Shown here in pieces: positions 1 through 6,277 of a DNA stretch of 27,570 nucleotides (within the stretch, counting starts at the first letter, position 1; each line of letters opens with the position of its first letter). The stretch covers positions 1 through 27,570 of IMG/VR virus record IMGVR_UViG_3300029309_000278. The stretch is one strand, 5' to 3'. The position numbers and the translations under genes are program-made. The notes under the pieces were generated by a model. That model was not told the DNA's origin, did not search any database, and saw only the letters and a program-made list of their open reading frames with translations. This DNA comes from a virus.

Positions 1-404
1 TGAAAGAGGACTTCTTGGAATACCCTCCCTTTTTCAATGGAGAGTAAATTTCTAACATTTTCAAAGATGGCGAACTGAGGTCGAATTTCCCTAAGTAACC
101 GAATGCACTCGTAAAATAATCCTGACCTAGTTCCTTCTCCAATTCCCCTTTGACTCCCTCCAATACTGATATCTTGACAGGGAAAACCGAATGTTGCGAT
201 ATTGAATGATCCTCTGGGTGCTGTGAAAGTTTTGATGTCTTCATGGATTGGTACTCCTTTAAAATTTTTTGATAATACTTGTTGGCAATAAGGATTAATT
301 TCTACAAATTGCTTAGTTTCAAATTGTCCTTCAAAGAATGATTCAGCTAATGCAAATCCTCCTATACCTGAAAAACAATCTAGGACTTTTAATGGTTCAG
401 TCAT
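1..404 (-). CDS. DNA (cytosine-5) methyltransferase, partial
   Basis: The gene reads leftward from an ATG at 404 and runs off the left edge, so only the N-terminal 134 residues are present. It would transfer a methyl group from S-adenosylmethionine to C5 of cytosine in DNA. Motif I (DCFSGIGGF, residues 9-17) is the SAM-binding loop. Motif IV (GFPCQDIS, 73-80) supplies the catalytic Cys76. Motif VI (ENVRNL, 115-120) supplies the ENV glutamate. Order and spacing match the C5-MTase family. The target-recognition domain lies outside the window, so specificity is unknown. The ATG overlaps the TGA of the upstream small gene in ATGA, implying translational coupling. No restriction endonuclease partner is visible; in phages such enzymes often protect the genome from host restriction (inference). 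Confidence 0.93.
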   Translation of the reverse strand, partial: MTEPLKVLDCFSGIGGFALAESFFEGQFETKQFVEINPYCQQVLSKNFKGVPIHEDIKTFTAPRGSFNIATFGFPCQDISIGGSQRGIGEGTRSGLFYECIRLLREIRPQFAIFENVRNLLSIEKGRVFQEVLF

Positions 405-601
405 GGCTGTGGCATCTCCTCTAATTGATTAGATACATAAACTTTTATAGCTTTTTCAGCTTCTTGTAAAGTGTCAAATGTTTCATGGGTAGATTCATTT
501 TCATAAGCTAATTCAAATTGACCTACACCATTTGAACAAGAAATAATTTCCCATTTTTCAAATAAATTTTCTAAAATTTCTGTGTTTACTGAGTGGCTCA
601 T
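401..601 (-). CDS. Small hypothetical protein (66 aa)
   Basis: I do not recognise a family. The product is an acidic 66-residue soluble protein with a helical N-terminal third (NTEILENLFEKW) and a likely second helix near LQEAEKAIKVYV. There is no signal peptide, membrane segment or Cys pair. Its ATG at 601 overlaps the TGA of the upstream 56-residue gene, and its own TGA overlaps the methyltransferase ATG, both as ATGA. It is therefore the middle member of a tightly coupled leftward trio. A GGAG-like stretch (AAAGGAGATC) just upstream serves as ribosome binding site. Coupling makes it a genuine gene, but its role cannot be inferred. Confidence 0.75.
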   Translation of the reverse strand: MSHSVNTEILENLFEKWEIISCSNGVGQFELAYENESTHETFDTLQEAEKAIKVYVSNQLEEMPQP

Positions 602-768
602 AATAGATCTCCTTTAATAGTTTGATTAGGGTTTTGTAGCTCTTCTAAATCGGCTTTAGCTAGGTCATCTATAGCGTTGAATGCATTATCCCATTCATCC
701 CTATAAAAACGGTCTAGGCTAGTGTTAGCTCTGAGATTGTAATAGGCATCTCTATATCTTCTTTTCAT
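598..768 (-). CDS. Small hypothetical protein (56 aa)
   Basis: Reading leftward from 768, an ATG follows a very strong Shine-Dalgarno (TAGGAGGAAATT) and opens a 56-codon frame ending in TGA at 598-600. The protein starts MKRRYRDAYYNLRANTS, has a basic aromatic N-terminus and an acidic helical C-terminal half (AIDDLAKADLEELQ). No family is recognised. The evidence for a real gene is the AGGAGG at optimal spacing, the fit between the flanking genes with no gap, and the ATGA coupling to the next gene. Without it this stretch would be an unexplained 176-base hole in an otherwise packed block. Confidence 0.75.
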   Translation of the reverse strand: MKRRYRDAYYNLRANTSLDRFYRDEWDNAFNAIDDLAKADLEELQNPNQTIKGDLL

Positions 769-777
769 AATTTCCTC

Positions 778-1005
778 CTATGTGTAACTAGCTGCATCAA
801 ATTCAGCATTAGGGTCATCTTCCATACCCTCCGCTTCTTCAATAAAATAATCCATAGCTTTTTGAGCATAGTAAATCTTTGCTAGTTCAGATCTTGTTTC
901 TTGTTTTAAAGTATTCCAATCTTGGGAATCTTGTATTCTTTCATCTAATAGTTTTTCCCTATCACCCAAAAGATCGAGAACGTATTGTGCAGTTTCTTTA
1001 TCCAT
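778..1005 (-). CDS. Small acidic helical protein (75 aa)
   Basis: An ATG at 1005 preceded by AGGAG about ten bases upstream gives a 75-residue acidic protein predicted to be almost entirely helical (YVLDLLGDREKLLDERIQDS, then YYAQKAMDYFIEEAEGM). No family is recognised. The start overlaps the stop of the upstream gene by 8 bases (ATGGATAA), so the two are probably translationally coupled. Its TAG stop lies inside the Shine-Dalgarno of the following 56-residue gene. The helical, charged character would suit a protein-protein adaptor or host-modifying early protein, but that is only a guess from composition. Confidence 0.75.
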   Translation of the reverse strand: MDKETAQYVLDLLGDREKLLDERIQDSQDWNTLKQETRSELAKIYYAQKAMDYFIEEAEGMEDDPNAEFDAASYT

Positions 1006-1159
1006 TTTTGTTATGCTCCTGTATTGCAGTAATTAAATGTTGATCAAATTCATCAAAAGTTATTTTGCCATTGTGATAAGCATTCATAACTTGATAACCT
1101 ACAAGATTATAGATTTGCGTGTAGGAAAGTTTGTATCTATGTATATATTTTTTAGTCAT
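998..1159 (-). CDS. Small hypothetical protein (53 aa)
   Basis: I place the start at the ATG at 1159 (MTKKYIHRYKLSYTQIYNL), which follows GGGGAAATGAG. A longer frame could begin at 1201, but its extra 14 residues lie fully inside the upstream gene and have no ribosome binding site. The 53-residue protein is basic and Tyr-rich at the N-terminus and contains a likely helix-turn-helix-like pair (YTQIYNLVGYQVMNAY, then ITFDEFDQHLITAIQEH). Two helices of this size are too little to call DNA binding. It overlaps the upstream stop by 8 bases and the next start by 8 bases. An intermediate start at 1168 is also possible. Confidence 0.7.
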   Translation of the reverse strand: MTKKYIHRYKLSYTQIYNLVGYQVMNAYHNGKITFDEFDQHLITAIQEHNKNG

Positions 1160-1460
1160 CGTTCTCATTTCCCCAACATAGTATGCAAGAGCCAAAATCA
1201 TATAATTGGCCTTCCATAGATACTGAATATGCAGACTTGCTAGTCTCTTTATTCATGTATTCTTTTAATTCTTCTATAGACTCTTTTGTATTAGTCTTTT
1301 CATCGCCATAGTAGGCACAGATCTTGTCGAATGTCTCTTCATTAAATAAAGGGGCATACCACCCGTTCCACCTTTGAGCAGGGTTGTACCACCCCTCAAA
1401 TGTGGGGGGTAGGTCATCAACATTATTACCACATGGTAAATAAAATAATCCGCGTTCCAT
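1152..1460 (-). CDS. Hypothetical protein (102 aa), WNGW-type small phage protein
   Basis: The 102-residue protein starts at 1460, with AGGAG about 13 bases upstream. Its recognisable part is the aromatic stretch around residues 23-46 (FEGWYNPAQRWNGWYAPLFN), followed by a helix (EETFDKICAYY). Similar W-N-G-W plus P-x-F blocks recur in small phage and plasmid proteins of unknown function; this resemblance is from memory. Three Cys are present, two of them near the C-terminus (SCILCWGN), without an obvious metal site. It leads the four-to-five gene coupled run down to the methyltransferase. Confidence 0.8.
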   Translation of the reverse strand: MERGLFYLPCGNNVDDLPPTFEGWYNPAQRWNGWYAPLFNEETFDKICAYYGDEKTNTKESIEELKEYMNKETSKSAYSVSMEGQLYDFGSCILCWGNENDD

Positions 1461-1660
1461 TTTTTAGTAGTCTCCTAATGATTAGAGTGTGTGTGTTTTG
1501 GTTGGTGTAACCTTTAATTAAATTACCATAGTGCAAGGTAATTGTCTAGTAATTGAAATTTAAAAAAATTTTTGACTTTTCCTGGAAAATTTTGCAGGGA
1601 ACTCCATCAGAATTATTTGTAAATTTCTGATTTTTAAGAATTTATTTTGGGGTAGAGGTT
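1461..1660. other. 200-base gap between leftward genes, no gene seen
   Basis: This gap separates two leftward gene groups. Read leftward it contains an imperfect hairpin (TTCCCTG, ten-base loop, CAGGAA, near 1578-1600) followed after some bases by a run of T (1564-1572). This could be a weak terminator for the gene at 1661-1864. A second inverted repeat, ATCAGAA at 1606-1612 against TTCTGAT at 1625-1631, has a T-run on the + strand, where no gene needs it. The right-hand part before the next gene is rich in CA dinucleotides. I see no convincing promoter, though one is expected upstream of the gene starting at 1460. Confidence 0.45.
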
Positions 1661-1864
1661 CTAACTCGGTCTATCCTCTGTCAATTCAAGCTTTAAGTCG
1701 AATAGTGGAGTTTGCCCCCTCTGTTTATGCCTATAAAAAGTAACTTGATACCCTTTAGATCTCGCAAAGTTTATAAGAAGGTCATGCACTTCGTTGATGT
1801 TTGATGCACCTCCGCAGGCATTAATCCTTATCCTCTGCGGTTTAGTAATTTTGTAATCAGTCAT
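1661..1864 (-). CDS. Small basic hypothetical protein (67 aa)
   Basis: The 67-residue, basic protein starts MTDYKITKPQRIRINACGG and has a helical middle (NEVHDLLINFARSKGY) followed by beta-like alternation (QVTFYRHKQ, FDLKLELTE). The beta-helix-beta pattern resembles a small ferredoxin-like fold, but no motif identifies a family. Its ATG at 1864 overlaps the stop of the upstream 137-residue gene by 8 bases (ATGACTGA), the same coupling geometry seen twice more in this block. No independent ribosome binding site is obvious, in keeping with re-initiation. Confidence 0.75.
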   Translation of the reverse strand: MTDYKITKPQRIRINACGGASNINEVHDLLINFARSKGYQVTFYRHKQRGQTPLFDLKLELTEDRPS

Positions 1865-2270
1865 AACTTAAACATTCGCAGCCATAGCCATTGTGAAAGG
1901 CATTTATAAGGTCTAAGGTTTCCCCCTCTATCTCCTCGCTTGGGTCTTGTCTCCAGATAATATCTTTAATATTTTCTAATTCTTTTAAAGTTTCTACATT
2001 TTCATATAAAACATAATCGGTAGTAATCATGTAAGGACATCCATCCATCTTGTACTCTAGTTCCACGAATAACGTAGGGCATAAGCACTTATAGCCAGTT
2101 CCCCCATAGTTGTAGATCTCTGTTTCAACATTGCTAATATGATCCTTAAGAGATCCATCAGCATTATATAAATGTTCCTTATTAAAATATCTTTGTAAGA
2201 CAGTTTTAATATAAACATGGGGTGATGCAGTTAAAAAACATTCCCCATAATCGGTTTGTGTTAGCGTCAT
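1857..2270 (-). CDS. Hypothetical protein (137 aa)
   Basis: This is a 137-residue acidic soluble protein with six Cys, two of them as C-x-C pairs (YKCLCPT near residue 61 and GCECLSYD at the C-terminus). The Cys pairs could form a metal site or be incidental. No family is recognised. Predicted structure is mixed, with a long acidic helix (ENVETLKELENIKDIIW). The ribosome binding site is weak (CAGAG upstream of the ATG at 2270). The gene is separated from its upstream neighbour by a 98-base leader holding the hairpin module at 2304-2361. It is coupled to the gene at 1661-1864. Confidence 0.8.
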   Translation of the reverse strand: MTLTQTDYGECFLTASPHVYIKTVLQRYFNKEHLYNADGSLKDHISNVETEIYNYGGTGYKCLCPTLFVELEYKMDGCPYMITTDYVLYENVETLKELENIKDIIWRQDPSEEIEGETLDLINAFHNGYGCECLSYD

Positions 2271-2303
2271 AATGAGTTGACTCTGTAAGTGAATAATGAA
2301 AGG

Positions 2304-2361
2304 TATATAAACCCTTCAGTATGCCCACATATAGAGGGCATAAGGAAAGGATTAAACCACT
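2304..2361 (-). promoter_or_regulatory. Hairpin module between leftward genes
   Basis: The inverted repeat TATGCCC (2320-2326) and GGGCATA (2336-2342) with a nine-base loop gives a 7-bp GC-containing hairpin in the leftward transcript. It is flanked by TATATAAACC at 2304-2313 and GGATTAAACCACT at 2349-2361. Both flanks recur around the inverted repeat at the next junction (2679-2688 and 2699-2712). The arrangement is therefore a repeated intergenic element rather than a chance stem. There is no T-run, so it is more likely an RNA-processing, stability or regulatory element than a terminator. GGTTTATATA on the leftward strand could also be part of a promoter. Confidence 0.45.
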
Positions 2362-2368
2362 TAATTAA

Positions 2369-2608
2369 TTAATATTGAGGTGTAGGATCAAATCCTATAA
2401 TTTCATTTTCAAAAATTTCCTCTATTTCATCAAAATTTTCATCAAAATAATTTAAATATTGATCCATAATATTTAATTTTGAATCTTTATTTCTTACATA
2501 TTTAATTACCTCTAAAATCAATTCTACTTGATCTATAGGGCACTTAATTTGATCAAATAAGCATTTAATTTGATTTAATTTTAATTCTTTAATTGTTTGA
2601 GTTTTCAT
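2369..2608 (-). CDS. Small AT-rich-coded acidic protein (79 aa)
   Basis: This 79-residue protein starts MKTQTIKELKLNQIKCLFDQ and ends in a strongly acidic stretch (NYFDENFDEIEEIFENEI). The N-terminal half repeats a small unit (LNQIKCLFDQIKCPIDQVEL), so Ile-Lys-Cys occurs twice. The coding sequence is extremely AT-rich even for this block. No ribosome binding site is visible upstream of the ATG at 2608. The acidic amphipathic C-terminus would suit a DNA-mimic or partner-binding role, but I cannot support any function. It sits alone between two hairpin-bearing junctions. Confidence 0.65.
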   Translation of the reverse strand: MKTQTIKELKLNQIKCLFDQIKCPIDQVELILEVIKYVRNKDSKLNIMDQYLNYFDENFDEIEEIFENEIIGFDPTPQY

Positions 2609-2649
2609 AATAAATTAGAAATAAATTAAACATAAGCGGCTATTTAAAG

Positions 2650-2726
2650 CCACTCTATAAAGGTTAAATATAAGTAGATATATAAACCTTTAGAGAGTGG
2701 ATTAAAACCACTCTTAACCTTTATAG
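2650..2726 (-). promoter_or_regulatory. Three-arm inverted-repeat structure with alternative pairings
   Basis: Arm A, 2650-2665 (CCACTCTATAAAGGTT), pairs with arm B, 2685-2700 (AACCTTTAGAGAGTGG): 16 positions with one mismatch and a 19-base loop. Arm C, 2714-2726 (TTAACCTTTATAG), the end of the Gp88-like gene, is perfectly complementary to 2655-2667. AGAGTGG at 2694-2700 can also pair with CCACTCT at 2708-2714 across a 7-base loop. The pairings exclude one another, so the leftward transcript has competing folds just past a stop codon. Function is inferred: transcript-end protection, attenuation or a processing site. No T-run follows, so it is not a classical terminator. Confidence 0.55.
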
Positions 2727-3598
2727 CTATCTATACAAAACTCTAATTTTTTAGCGTTATCTTTATTCTCTACTATTTTAAATCTCAAGCCTATGATATG
2801 GGTATCTGTATTAATATCTAAAAATCTGCAATCTGTAATATCTCCATCTATTACAGTTAATTCTCTACCTTTATAAGTAAATGTTTTGGGTAATGATTGA
2901 GATTTTTTAAGATTAAAAGCGGCCGCGTAGTTTAAACCCTTTTCAATAGCTTTTGAAAATGTATCAAATTTTGAACCGTGTGATAAGGTTAAATGATAAT
3001 TTAGCTTTTTAGCAATATCAAACCGCCTGTCAACGCGTTTTGTATAATCATAGAATTGAACAAAGTTTCTAAGTACTTGATTATTATCTAAGTTTAAACC
3101 CTTTTGAACTGCTTCAATTACTGATCCGTATCTAATAGGCTCTATATAGATATTAAAAGCCTTTTGTATATAGTCAGTATCCTCTTGAGTTAAGTGGACG
3201 CTAATAGATTCCCAAGGGTAATCACTTACTCCATTAAGCCTAAAGCTAACAAGTTTTGAAGTTTTATTTTTGAAATAATGTCTAAAGCAATTAATTACTA
3301 AGTACCTTAAAAACATTTGATAATCATTCATAAAAGCATTATTGCGTCTTATTCTGCATTTGATTTTTCCATCTAAATATACAGGATTTCCGCTAGTCAT
3401 AAGACAAACAGAACGGCAAGAACCTGCTGCTGGACAGGCTTTTGGCGTATTCATTAGCATTAAGCAAGCGGTTGGGATTTCCTCAATCTTGTTATTCTTT
3501 TCAATTTTTGGATTTGATCCAATAGTAAAGAAGTTTTGAAAGCTTAGATTATGTTTCTTTTGAAAAGCTTTCATGCTTTCAGTATGTTTTGTACTCAT
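2714..3598 (-). CDS. Gp88-like phage protein with Cys cluster
   Basis: This 294-residue protein resembles the phage 'Gene product 88' family, whose biochemical activity is unknown to me. The supporting features are an N-terminal block with a Cys cluster (TACLMLMNTPKACPAAGSCR, Cys45, 55, 61, 65 and 81) followed by a basic R-R-N-N segment, and a C-terminal block (VIDGDITDCRFLD, then HIIGLRFK) like the family's conserved 'VIDGD..D.RFLD...IIGL'. The Cys set looks like a metal or Fe-S site. A middle region, residues 110-240, is basic and mixed alpha/beta. AAAAGG lies upstream of the ATG at 3598. It is first in the leftward block, directly facing the divergent control region, as expected for an early gene. 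Family assignment is from memory and moderate. Confidence 0.7.
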   Translation of the reverse strand: MSTKHTESMKAFQKKHNLSFQNFFTIGSNPKIEKNNKIEEIPTACLMLMNTPKACPAAGSCRSVCLMTSGNPVYLDGKIKCRIRRNNAFMNDYQMFLRYLVINCFRHYFKNKTSKLVSFRLNGVSDYPWESISVHLTQEDTDYIQKAFNIYIEPIRYGSVIEAVQKGLNLDNNQVLRNFVQFYDYTKRVDRRFDIAKKLNYHLTLSHGSKFDTFSKAIEKGLNYAAAFNLKKSQSLPKTFTYKGRELTVIDGDITDCRFLDINTDTHIIGLRFKIVENKDNAKKLEFCIDSYKG

Positions 3599-3662
3599 TG
3601 TTTAAAACCTTTTAAATGAATTTGATTTATGAAAAAAGAGTTTTAATTACTCTTATATATAC

Positions 3663-3693
3663 AGTATAGCAAATTATTAATAAGTTTTTTCAA
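3663..3693 (-). promoter_or_regulatory. Candidate sigma-70-type promoter for the leftward block
   Basis: On the leftward strand an extended -10 (TTTGCTATACT; hexamer complement at 3663-3668) is preceded by TTGAAA at 3688-3693. The 19-base spacer is slightly long, but the TG of the extended -10 can compensate. It would start transcription near 3656, about 58 bases before the Gp88-like start codon. The leader holds a small AT-rich hairpin (3636-3654) followed by T residues in the leftward sense, which might attenuate. This is sequence inspection only. Confidence 0.45.
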
Positions 3694-3749
3694 AGTTAAT
3701 AAGTATAGAAAAAATTGCAATAAAAAACCTTAAAAAGTTTTTAACATAC

Positions 3750-3758
3750 TTTTCCACA
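3750..3758 (+). promoter_or_regulatory. TTTTCCACA, match to cyanobacterial DnaA box
   Basis: The 9-mer TTTTCCACA equals the DnaA-box consensus reported for cyanobacterial oriC regions. It is a single copy in an AT-rich context just left of the repeated TTGTAACAA sites. A single 9-mer match can occur by chance in sequence this rich in T and A. Its location in the only large divergent gap makes it worth recording as a possible host-initiator site. Confidence 0.3.
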
Positions 3759-4074
3759 ATTACTAGCAACATATCTTAAGGCCATATCTTGGCCATAAAT
3801 AACAATTTTGTAACAATTATGGAGTAAAAAAGGGTAATATAACGCTAAAAAGTACAATATTTTGTATAAAATCGGGGCAAAATGTAACAAAAACCAGGAA
3901 AATGAAACAATTTTGTAATAATTGCGTTATTTGTAACAATTTTCTGTAATATTTCGGCTTAATCTTTGCTTTATTTGTAATTATTTTAAATAAACTGTAA
4001 CAATTCGGCCTATTGGGTCATATTCTGTAACATTTGTCATATATATTCTTTTTTTTGTTTCAACCTTGTAACAA

Positions 4075-4103
4075 TTGACGGCTTCGCCTGATGTCTCACA
4101 ATT
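4075..4103 (+). promoter_or_regulatory. Candidate promoter for the rightward virion block
   Basis: TTGACG at 4075-4080 and ACAATT at 4098-4103 are 17 bases apart, close to a sigma-70 arrangement. The -35 directly abuts the last and best TTGTAACAATTG copy (4066-4077), overlapping it by three bases, so a protein on that dyad would cover the promoter. The -10 is poor and the promoter is tentative. Confidence 0.25.
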
Positions 4104-4198
4104 TTTTTGCCCCAAAATCACCCCTTTTAAGGCTTGCTAGGGGGTCGAAGTATAGAGAACTTAAAATTAGAGCTATATATCTATAAATTTTCGAAATA

Positions 4199-5557
4199 AT
4201 GCCCGTTTCACCACTAGATTTTGAGTTATATTCACGAGTGACTGGAAATCCCCTTCCTATGTCTGCAGCTGAGCGTATGAAAATGGCTCCTGAAGTGTAT
4301 CAATTTACAAAAGACTATGGACGCAAGTCTATGGGACAAAGATTAGGAAATTTAGCAGGAAATGTACTAAAAGTAGGGGCGTTAGGAGCAGCTGCGTACG
4401 CTGGAGCAAGAGCATTTGGTATACCAAGTACTGAATATGGTCAAAATGTTACAGAAACTCAGACTTCTTCGAATTTAATTAATCAAGCAGCAGATAAAGC
4501 ATCTCAATTAGTAGAAACCGACACAGTTAGTGAATCATTAGCAGAAAATCAAGTTCCAGAAAAATCTATAGAAAACTTAGGAGCCGAAGCTTCAGAAGAA
4601 ATGTTTGGTAGTCCTTTAGGTAAAGGACAATTAAAAAATTATGTTTCTAATTTATTAGAGCCTTCTCCAGAAATACAACGAGCTGCAGGGGTTGTCCAAG
4701 AATTTGCACCTCAAACAAGTCAAATTACTAAGAATCCATTAACTGACAACCCTGATATAGATGATATACCTGGAGGTGAAACAAGCACTGCTCCATCACT
4801 TGATTTTGCCGAGGAAATAGAAGATATAAATATAAATGGCACTAATACATCTGCAACGAGAAAGCTAACTCCTAGAGTTATTGCTATTGCTTCTAGTTTA
4901 GATAAAGGTCTTGGAACGAAAACTCCTGAAGAACGTATAATTATTGCTCAAGAAATTGAGAAAAGAAGAGTAAAAAATCCTTTAGAAGAAAGAGCTGAAG
5001 AGAATCAAGAGGCTATTGACTCTGGTTTCATGAGATTATCAGATGAAGAAAGAAAAAAAGAATCTATAAGACTTGGAAGCACTGGTGGCATACCAAATAA
5101 AACTGATATGCAGGAAATAAGAAAAGATCCTGAATATATAGCTGCTCAGGAATCTATGTTGCCTAAGACCACAGCAGAAAAGGCTGATGACTTTAGAGCT
5201 AAATTTGTAGAAGGAGCTTATTCGGATATTGTAAGGGGTCAAAGGGGCAATCAATCATTAGGAATTACACGCATTCCAGCAACTAATGGAGATGCACAGA
5301 CAGGTTTTGTACTTGCTAACAAACCTCTTGATCAATCTCCAGATACAGCAAAAACTTATGGTTTTGGAGTAGCACCAGGTGCTGAAGATATGCTAAAAAA
5401 TCAATTACAGGACAGTACTTTTGATTTATACATGGATAGAGGGCTTTCTGAGGCAAAACCAGGTAAAAAGAGAAAAGCAGGAGAAATTTTTGAATTTCTT
5501 TCTCCAAGAAAGCGGATAGTACAAGGTGAAGCCGATCTTGGTGACATTGTAATGTAA
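4199..5557 (+). CDS. Probable internal/structural virion protein (452 aa)
   Basis: This is the first gene of the rightward block, 452 residues. Residues 48-72 form a Gly/Ala-rich hydrophobic stretch (NLAGNVLKVGALGAAAYAGA) that could insert in a membrane as an amphipathic or glycine-zipper helix. The rest is hydrophilic, Glu/Ser/Thr-rich and probably extended, ending in a basic patch (RKRIVQG) and an acidic tail. I recognise no enzyme motif. A protein with one membrane-seeking segment, encoded beside several similar Gly/Ala-rich proteins and upstream of the terminase, fits an ejection or internal-core protein. No Shine-Dalgarno precedes the ATG; the start is chosen because the frame opens there and follows the non-coding region. 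Confidence 0.75.
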   Translation: MPVSPLDFELYSRVTGNPLPMSAAERMKMAPEVYQFTKDYGRKSMGQRLGNLAGNVLKVGALGAAAYAGARAFGIPSTEYGQNVTETQTSSNLINQAADKASQLVETDTVSESLAENQVPEKSIENLGAEASEEMFGSPLGKGQLKNYVSNLLEPSPEIQRAAGVVQEFAPQTSQITKNPLTDNPDIDDIPGGETSTAPSLDFAEEIEDININGTNTSATRKLTPRVIAIASSLDKGLGTKTPEERIIIAQEIEKRRVKNPLEERAEENQEAIDSGFMRLSDEERKKESIRLGSTGGIPNKTDMQEIRKDPEYIAAQESMLPKTTAEKADDFRAKFVEGAYSDIVRGQRGNQSLGITRIPATNGDAQTGFVLANKPLDQSPDTAKTYGFGVAPGAEDMLKNQLQDSTFDLYMDRGLSEAKPGKKRKAGEIFEFLSPRKRIVQGEADLGDIVM

Positions 5558-5591
5558 CCTTTGCTAAATTTAAAGTACTAACAACAAAATC

Positions 5592-5780
5592 ATGACTAAA
5601 TTTTTATTACCAATCGCAATTAATGTCATAAACAAAGCGGTTGACAAAATTCCAGAGGATCTTGATGATTTATTAAAAAAATTCGTCGTTTCTCTTCTAA
5701 AAAAAGCTGCTGCCAAAACTGGTAACAATGTGGATGACTTGTTAGTCGCACAGCTTGAAAAAGCTTTATTTGAAAAGTAA
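5592..5780 (+). CDS. Small amphipathic helical protein (62 aa)
   Basis: The 62-residue basic protein is helical throughout: a hydrophobic start (FLLPIAINVINKAV), an acidic turn (PEDLDDLL), then a basic amphipathic helix (KKFVVSLLKKAAAKTG) and a final helix. No signal-peptide cleavage site is seen. The family is not recognised. It lies 34 bases after the 452-residue gene and 2 bases before the next, within the probable virion-protein run, so a minor virion or membrane-interacting component is the best guess. Confidence 0.65.
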   Translation: MTKFLLPIAINVINKAVDKIPEDLDDLLKKFVVSLLKKAAAKTGNNVDDLLVAQLEKALFEK

Positions 5781-5782
5781 TT

Positions 5783-6277
5783 ATGGTTCAATTTGTAAAC
5801 CTAAACAGAAATCTAAAGAATCCAGCAGATAAAGCTGTTTTTCAAGGAAAAAACCCTGCAAACAAAACTACTGGTCCTAATACTGGTGGTTTTACACCTA
5901 GTGGTGATCCAGCAGGTCTAGCAGATCCTTGGAGAGCAACTCTTGATAAAAATCCTTTAAACGAAGATTTTTACCAAAGTTCTTATACTTTTGCAGGACA
6001 ATCTGAGGATGCACAAAGAAGGCTTGATGGTTTACAATTTGAATTTGGGAATTCTTTTGAAGAAGGAAATAATGCTTTTGCTTCGGAATTTGTTAGAAAA
6101 TATGCTGCAGCGGTAGGAGGATCTAATACTGCTGAAGGTAAAGAAATGATTGAACGCGATAGAATAGTAAGACCGGAGAATTTAGCTCAATTATCATCAC
6201 AACCGGCAACTGGTGGTAATGCTGTCCAAGATCCGAATGTTGCTGGAAAATTCCCAAGTCAAGAGGTAAACGTCTAA
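5783..6277 (+). CDS. Hypothetical virion-block protein (164 aa)
   Basis: This is a hydrophilic 164-residue protein rich in Asn, Gly, Pro and Gln, with long low-complexity ends and a more structured centre (residues 65-125, containing SYTFAGQSEDAQRRLDGLQF). It has no Cys, membrane segment or catalytic motif. It begins 2 bases after the preceding stop, and its own TAA overlaps the next ATG (TAATG), so it belongs to one transcript. The block 'LDKNPLNEDFYQSSYTFAGQ' echoes 'ILDKNPFGENEE' in the 196-residue protein at 6951, hinting at related linear motifs among these neighbours. Function is unknown; a minor virion protein is plausible. Confidence 0.7.
   Translation: MVQFVNLNRNLKNPADKAVFQGKNPANKTTGPNTGGFTPSGDPAGLADPWRATLDKNPLNEDFYQSSYTFAGQSEDAQRRLDGLQFEFGNSFEEGNNAFASEFVRKYAAAVGGSNTAEGKEMIERDRIVRPENLAQLSSQPATGGNAVQDPNVAGKFPSQEVNV

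Larger units (their letters stand above)
3599..4198. other. Divergent intergenic control region with TTGTAACAA repeats
   Basis: This is the longest gene-free stretch, 600 bases, and the point where gene direction switches. It carries repeated near-palindromic TTGTAACAA motifs. Full copies are at 3808-3818, 3883-3890, 3931-3941, 3996-4005, 4026-4033 and 4066-4077. Degenerate copies are near 3903, 3913, 3945 and 3975. All have the same orientation of the central A. TTGT and ACAA are mutually complementary, so each site is a 9-bp dyad suited to a dimeric DNA-binding protein. Spacing is irregular (30 to 75 bases). A tandem CATATCTT..GGC repeat lies at 3771-3796. Possible roles are an operator array for early/late switching or an origin with iterons. 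Confidence 0.6.

Noticed and set aside
1-404. Restriction-modification system
   Set aside because: Only the methyltransferase N-terminus is visible; none of the adjacent small genes shows an endonuclease motif, so a complete system cannot be claimed.
1037-1219. 60-codon + strand frame in the leftward block
   Set aside because: It lies opposite two well-supported leftward genes with Shine-Dalgarno sites and coupled overlaps; its translation is hydrophobic low-complexity sequence typical of an antisense shadow.
1606-1635. Inverted repeat with T-run on the + strand (possible terminator)
   Set aside because: All nearby genes are leftward; a + strand terminator has no gene to end, and the 7-bp stem is AT-rich.
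3342-3539. 65-codon + strand frame inside the Gp88-like gene
   Set aside because: It is antisense to the conserved Cys cluster region, whose coding sense is clear.
4091-4186. 31-codon frame just before the first virion gene
   Set aside because: It has no ribosome binding site and ends before the next start within repeat-rich non-coding sequence; length is within chance.
4181-4189. CTATAAATT resembling a T4-type late promoter
   Set aside because: It lies only about ten bases from the start codon at 4199, leaving almost no leader, and no T4-like late sigma factor is visible.
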